From Sitta carolinensis (Eukaryota > Chordata > Aves > Passeriformes > Sittidae): DNA of 64,000 bases. Both the position numbers and the translations under genes were made by a program. The notes beneath the pieces were generated by a model that searched no databases, was not told where the DNA came from, and saw only the letters and a program-made list of their open reading frames with translations. Where the stretch lies: the NCBI GenBank assembly GCA_032173965.1, contig JAVUNC010000019.1:6758501-6822500 (forward strand). The letters are read 5' to 3'. Below, one piece after another: positions 53,401-59,400 of this stretch (positions are counted from its first letter, which is position 1; every line of letters begins with the position of its first letter).

Positions 53401-56400
53401 ACAAAGCCCTTCCTCTTCTCATATGTCTTTTTCAGAGCCTGATTTTTGAGGAGACAGGTCTTATACAGTCCCTTTGTCAGCCTGTCCATCTGTCCTTTCA
53501 TCTCACCATCTTTAACACTTTGACAAGCCAAATATAGCAGGGGAGAGAACGTTTAAAAATTCCAATTTTTTCAATGTCTGTAAAATGGGTATGTATCTAT
53601 GGGGGAGAGAGAGGAACTTAATTCCTGGGAACAGGTTGGACATGCCTTCCCCATGGGAATGATGTAATTTAAGTGCTTGTACCCTATAAAGCACAGGAGT
53701 CCATAGGGATGAAACTCAAATCAGATTTCTGCTGGTTTTCATCAAGATAGCTTCAGAGACAGAGACATAAAGCAAACTGCACTTTGAAACTGGCTGCATC
53801 TCTAGTTCAACCCACATATTTGCCTTTCCAGCCCAGATACCATGGTTTTTTGACTTCTTGCTGTGAGCTGTGCACATTGCCAGGGCTGGTCCAGTCCCTG
53901 CTGGTCCCACCACCAAAACCCTGCACTGAGAGGCTGCTATTTGCAGCCTTCAAAGACACAGATCTTTGAAGCCAGAGGTGTGAAGCTGCTTCAGGAGAAC
54001 AGGAAACAGAATCCTTTCCTTGTGATTGGTTTTCCAGCACACAATTAAACCCCATTAGAGGGGAAGTGCAAATGGTGATTTTTTATCTCTTTCCACTGTC
54101 AAGCTGTCAGTTTACCTGGCTGTTGTCCTTAGCCAATGCTTTGATGAATTGTGGTACCCACAGTTTCTGCTTCTGTTCAGGTATTTGGGCTTCTTTGGTA
54201 GGAAGTATCTCCCACAGAGATGAAGACATTGGGTCTTGGGCTTAGATGTTTTTCTGAAAACTTTATAATGTTAAAGATAATTCCCTTTAGTCCTTTTCAC
54301 TAGACGGTTGAAAAAAATCGCTTAACTGTTGAATTGCAATTGCTCAAGTATAGTTCAAGCTTGTCTTGGGCTTGAGAAGGTGCAAGAGAAAGAAAAGTCA
54401 ACTCATGCCCTATTTTCTTGGTTCACATGAATCTTCACATGCCCTGAGCAGTGGCCCCAGCCAAGGTCCACCAATAAGGATCAGACCTTGTGTCTCTATA
54501 CTCATGTATTGACTTGCTGAATTCCACCCTGGATGTGTTCTGTCATCTTCCTTAAGCCCTGAACTGCTCCTCCCTGGTTCTACCAGCTGCTAACATCTGA
54601 AATGTGCTTCTTCCTTCATTGCAGTAGCAATTGCTCACTCCTAGTCCACTTTATTTTGGGGGTGTGAAAGCTGCAGCCTGTGTTGTACATTCCCTGCCCC
54701 TCTGAAGTGCTGTTTGGATCCACAGACTTTTGCCTTCTGTTTTGTAGCTGAATTATTTATATCTTCTCTTTGTTTTTGATGCAGGATGTACCAAGACAGA
54801 ACCAGGACAGCTCCTATAAGGCTGTTTTCCTAAGATACGCTAAGCAGGTACCCTCTCTAAGACATTTTGTTGTAAAATATAATAAACCCCCCACATTTAG
54901 ACTTGCAAAAAGAAAAAACTAATCTATGACATTGATACAAATCCATTTAGAATTTTTTTTTCTGGAAGTGTAGCTCCATCTTCAAGTGTATACCCTGAAA
55001 ATGGTATTGATTGACCTGCCAAACCCCCCAGAAAAATGGGACATTCAGCTGGGATAGATTGTCTAGTGCCATAGATCAGTGGAATACTGGAAATTTATAG
55101 TTGTGCTGGTGATGGGCTTGCGTGTGTCCTTTTTTTTTGCTTTGATTTGTTTATTTGCTGAAAGCAATTAGAAAGCCTCGGGTAGCCCCCCCTCTCATCA
55201 GCATCATTTTCCATTTGCCTTCTCAGCACTTGGAAACCAGACATCAGTCAGCGTTTGAGTAATTGATTCCTGCTCTTTCAGAGCCAAGCTCTGTGTTCAC
55301 AGGAGATGCTTTTAATGGTTTAATAAACTGTTATAAAGAACTCCTTGACTTAGTCAAGAGGAAAAAAAATCCAGTCAAAAGCTTGTGCTTAATGAACCTC
55401 TTGCAGTTAATGGTTACATCGGTGCGTGAAGGTCTCTGAGAGCGGGGCTGCCCGGGGGTGCCCCGGCAGGGAGGCAGGCGGCCGGGATCGCCCATGGGCA
55501 GCAGTGCCCGTACTCCCAGCCCGCTCCCAGCGCTGCCAGCTGAGCTGCCAGCCCTGAAGAGCCTGCCCCGTGGTGATGGCAGTGCCGGGGATCCCCTGCA
55601 GCTGTAGGGAAGGACCTGGAGTGGCCCGGCAGTGTGGAGAGCCTTGTTATGCTCCAGAGGGGATGCTGCTTCTCCTTTGATATACAAACTGAGGTTCTTG
55701 GCTGCTACGGTGCCTGAGGAAAAAAAAAAAAAGTTTTGGGCAAAGTGATGCAGGAGAAAACTTTGTGCTCACAGACCTCTCTTTGTGTTTTATTTTGCAT
55801 CAGGACTCGACTATTGATGCCTCGCAGCTGCAACAACTCCTTAATGAAGTGATCTTGCAAGGTAAAGCTTTTACAGCCCAACTAATGTTTTTGGTGCTTC
55901 CCCATCCTTAGACTAGAGTAAATTAGACATAGGATTAAATGGTGTCCTGATGGTCCTTAAGAAATCCTCATTGTGGCTTACTGCACAGATCAGAGCATGA
56001 GAGGAGCACAGCTGGAGGGCTGGAGCCAACTCAGCCGTGCACAAGGCTCAAAGTGCTCTTAGCACTTGCTAAATCAGCATAAGTGGCCTTTCCCGTCACT
56101 GTCATTTCCCTAATCCTTGTTTCAAGAGCGAAGAGTTTCCTTCCGTGGGCAGGGACTGTGCAGTGTGAGCCCAAACAGGGCACCTGTCCTTGGGGAGGGC
56201 AGAGATGTCTGAGATGTGCAGATTCCCTCAGCTTGGCACAGAGCCCTTGCTGCTTTTTGAGGACCTGCACCAGAGATGGGGCTTTTCATCTGTGTGAGCC
56301 TTCAGCCTGGTGTCCTCCTTCCCTCAGCACGGTGTCCTGAAGCCTGTCACAGCCCTTGCTCTTGCTAATTCCTTCTGTTTTGTCAATCCTTGCAGATGAA

Positions 56401-59400
56401 ATGACCAGCTTGGGAGGGAGATTCAGCTTTGATTCATGCAGAGGCATTTTAGCTCTGATGGATGTATCCTTTCAGCAGAAGCAATAAACTTCCCTGGTGC
56501 TGCCCATCCTTGCCTTGAGTTATGGCTGGGCTGAGCATCCCAGTATGAGAACCTGCAAGTTAATATTAGCCCCAGTCCCCAATAAATAACTGTCCCATAG
56601 TCCTTGCTGTGCATGCCCTGACTCTGGGGTGTCTGCTGAAAGGTGAGGGTCAGCCTTCTGCTACCAGCTGACTCTTGGCTCTCATTTTGCCTTCTCTGGG
56701 CCTTGGCTAAGCTTCTCCCTTAGGTGGGGGTCTCAGGCAGAGCTCAGAGAAGGAGGCAGGACAGAGTTTGGGCATAGTTCAGCTGTTCTGTGATAGTTGC
56801 ACCATGCTGGCCTGGGGTGGCACTTTAGTAGGCTGCCAGCAATGCTGGTGTCAGGAACAGAAACACTGTCACTGTCGAATCCCAGGCACTTGCCTGGCAG
56901 GCCATCCTAGGGTATCTTTCCAGTGTATCTTTCCTATTTAGCAGAATCACTCAGTCTTTTTACTGTTTACAAGAAAACACAAGAAATAAATTTCTGGCCA
57001 TTGTAGAAGAAGAGGGCTCCTTAATGAAAGTGTACATCTCCCTTTTGTGTTTCTTCCCCTTGCTTGCTAATTGTCTCTTTTTCCCCATGCCTTGAAAAAA
57101 CTTTGAGATGTTTTCAGACCTTTAAAAGGTGCCAGAGAAGTAATAAAAATGACCAGAAGTTATTCTCTCTCCAGCTTTCAGCATGTAGCCAGTGAAAGAA
57201 AGTTTTCCTCCTTTGCCAAGCCTGCCCTGGGATAAGTGGGCACTGTGAATGCATGGCACGTGCAAAGCCTCTGCTCTGCTATAATTCAGGATGGATTTTT
57301 AATTCTATAGCCTGCAGATAACCCATGTACAGTATGACCTATCCTGGCCTGCAAAGCCAGGATCAGCTTTTTTCACTCAGCTTCCATGACAGTGACACTG
57401 CTCTGCCTGTATTTCACAGGTGATGAGTTTTGCTTTCGGGGAAGGTTTCACCATCCTGCATTAGTCTGCCAGGTGGCGTGTGGAGGGGAGCAGGTCCACT
57501 GGCACTGTCCTTCATGCATTCCTGGGGGTTCTGCCTCAAAGGCTGCTGCTGCTGTCTGGCAAAAGGCATTGGGATCGTCTCCTCGTGCTCTCGGCTCCTC
57601 AGTGCCCCTCTCCTGGAGGATGCAGGAAGGGCAGATCCCGTGGTGCCCCGTGCAGAGGCAAGACCATGGATCCTCCTCTCCTGGAGGATCCATGAAGAAC
57701 AGATCCCGTGGTGCCCCGTGCAGAGGCAAGGCCACGGGGCCATGTTCATTCACAGGGGTGTCCATGCTCCGGGGCTGAAGTCACTGCAGCCTCCCCTGTG
57801 GTTAAAGGCACCTTATAAATAGAAAACTTCTGTGCTTAGTGAGCACAGGCACGAGCAGCTGTACGATGTGACAAAGAAGGTGGATTTAAACCCAACTGAG
57901 AGCAGAAAAACCCTCGGCTTTCTCAGCACGAAGGAACAGACACAAGAGGCTGCATCGGACGTGTTCAGTTCTGTGCAGGCAGCATCCTCAGCAAGGAAGC
58001 CAGGTTTAGCTGTCATTAAGCGCACGATTCTTAACTAAATGCACAGCTCAACTCGAATGGAAGGCTCACCCTGCAGGAGTTCGGGAGCCTCTGGCGGTGT
58101 CTCATTAAGTACATGGTACGGGGTAGGGGGCGGCTCTCTCTGGGCTGTGGGTCCTGTGCATTCTCTGGATTCTGTAGGTCCTGTGGGTCCTGTGGATTCT
58201 GTGGGTCCTGTGGATTCTATGGATTCTGTGGGTCCTGTGGGTCCTGTGGGTCCTGTGGATTCTGTGGGTCCTGTGGATTCCGCGGGTCCTGTGGATTCTG
58301 TGGATTCTGTGGGTCCTGTGTTTTCTGTGGATCCCATAGCCTGGGCTGCCCAGCAGCAGGGAGCAGATGCTCTGTGCTCTCGAGGCGCCGCAGGGAAGCC
58401 TTGCCAAGGTTGCTTGCTTAGCGGGTCAGAGTTGCCTCCTCTCACGCAGGGGAGGCAGTGGTGTGTGTGAAGAGCTCCAAATGAACAGCCCAGGTTTTTC
58501 CAGCACAGAGAACATTGAGGGGAAAGGTAGGAAGGCCAATTAGGCTCAGAATCTGATGGAAATCTCCATGTCTGTGCTACCACTGGCAATTTTTTTTTTT
58601 TTTTAAAGAAAAGCTTTCTAAGCTGAAATGACTTCTTGAACAGAGTCATCTGAAAAATGTCATTTCCCCATTTCTGCAGCTTCTAGTGGAAATGTATAGG
58701 ATCTGATGAAAGCTCGTCTGGGAGAAATGTTTCTGCTCCAGAATAAGCACTAGAAGCAGTGACATGGTATTTAGGGTCCCACCTAAATTCTTCAGGGCAT
58801 GCATGGCAGCTTCTCTGTGTCACGTCCTTCTCCCTCAGTCTTGGTGCAGGACAGGAGGGTTTCCTCAAGGCTCGGTTTTGGGTGGGCTCTGATTTGTCCA
58901 AGCCCTCTTGAGATGGTCTGAGACCACCTAGTTCCCCATCTAGATTGGGGTGCTCTTCCCACTGAGAGCACCTCAAATGTAGCTTGTGGTGTGTTAGAAA
59001 AGCAAAAAGGCTTCTGCCCAGCCCAAACTGTGGGATTTCTTACACAGTAACATTCTGTCAGAGCCTCTGAAAATGGGTCTCCCTTGTCACAGCCACCCCA
59101 TCTCACCTGATGAACTTCCTTGCAGCCTATTTATTAAAGGAGGAGAACAAACATAACTGTTTGCAGTAGTAAATGTGGGGAATGCTGGTCACAGCTTGAC
59201 ATCTACCTTTGCACTGTGTTTTAGGATATCTTTATCAAGGAGGACAGAAATCGTTCTGGATTTCTTGATGTTGCTGAACTGAAGAATGCGATACAGGCAG
59301 CAGGTATGCCCAGAGGGGCTGAGCAGCTCCCTTTCCTTTCACTGTGGCAGTGAAGGATGAAAAAGAAAGAAAAAAGACCTTTAGGGAGAAAGTGGCTTGG

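Larger units (their letters stand above)
56464..59224 (+). other. CAPN13: CAPN13-like intron 15, repeat-bearing, expected EF-hand exon not found
   Basis: GTATCC...GTGTTTTAG, phase 0. It carries the 68-bp tandem duplication (57607-57742) and the 9-bp minisatellite (58147-58337). Other calpains have an exon of about 69 bases here, encoding a helix that ends EF--LW. I scanned acceptor-like sites (near 56723, 56943, 57380, 57420) and none gives an open phase-0 exon with that motif. Confidence 0.75.

Noticed and set aside
57380..57419. Candidate for the missing EF-hand exon (good acceptor and donor shape)
   Set aside because: In the required phase 0 it hits a stop at the third codon, and other frames show no EF-hand pattern.
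58035..58649. 204-codon collagen-like frame on the minus strand as a gene
   Set aside because: The openness is explained by a 9-bp repeat period. There are no flanking splice sites or homology; kept only as a repeat.
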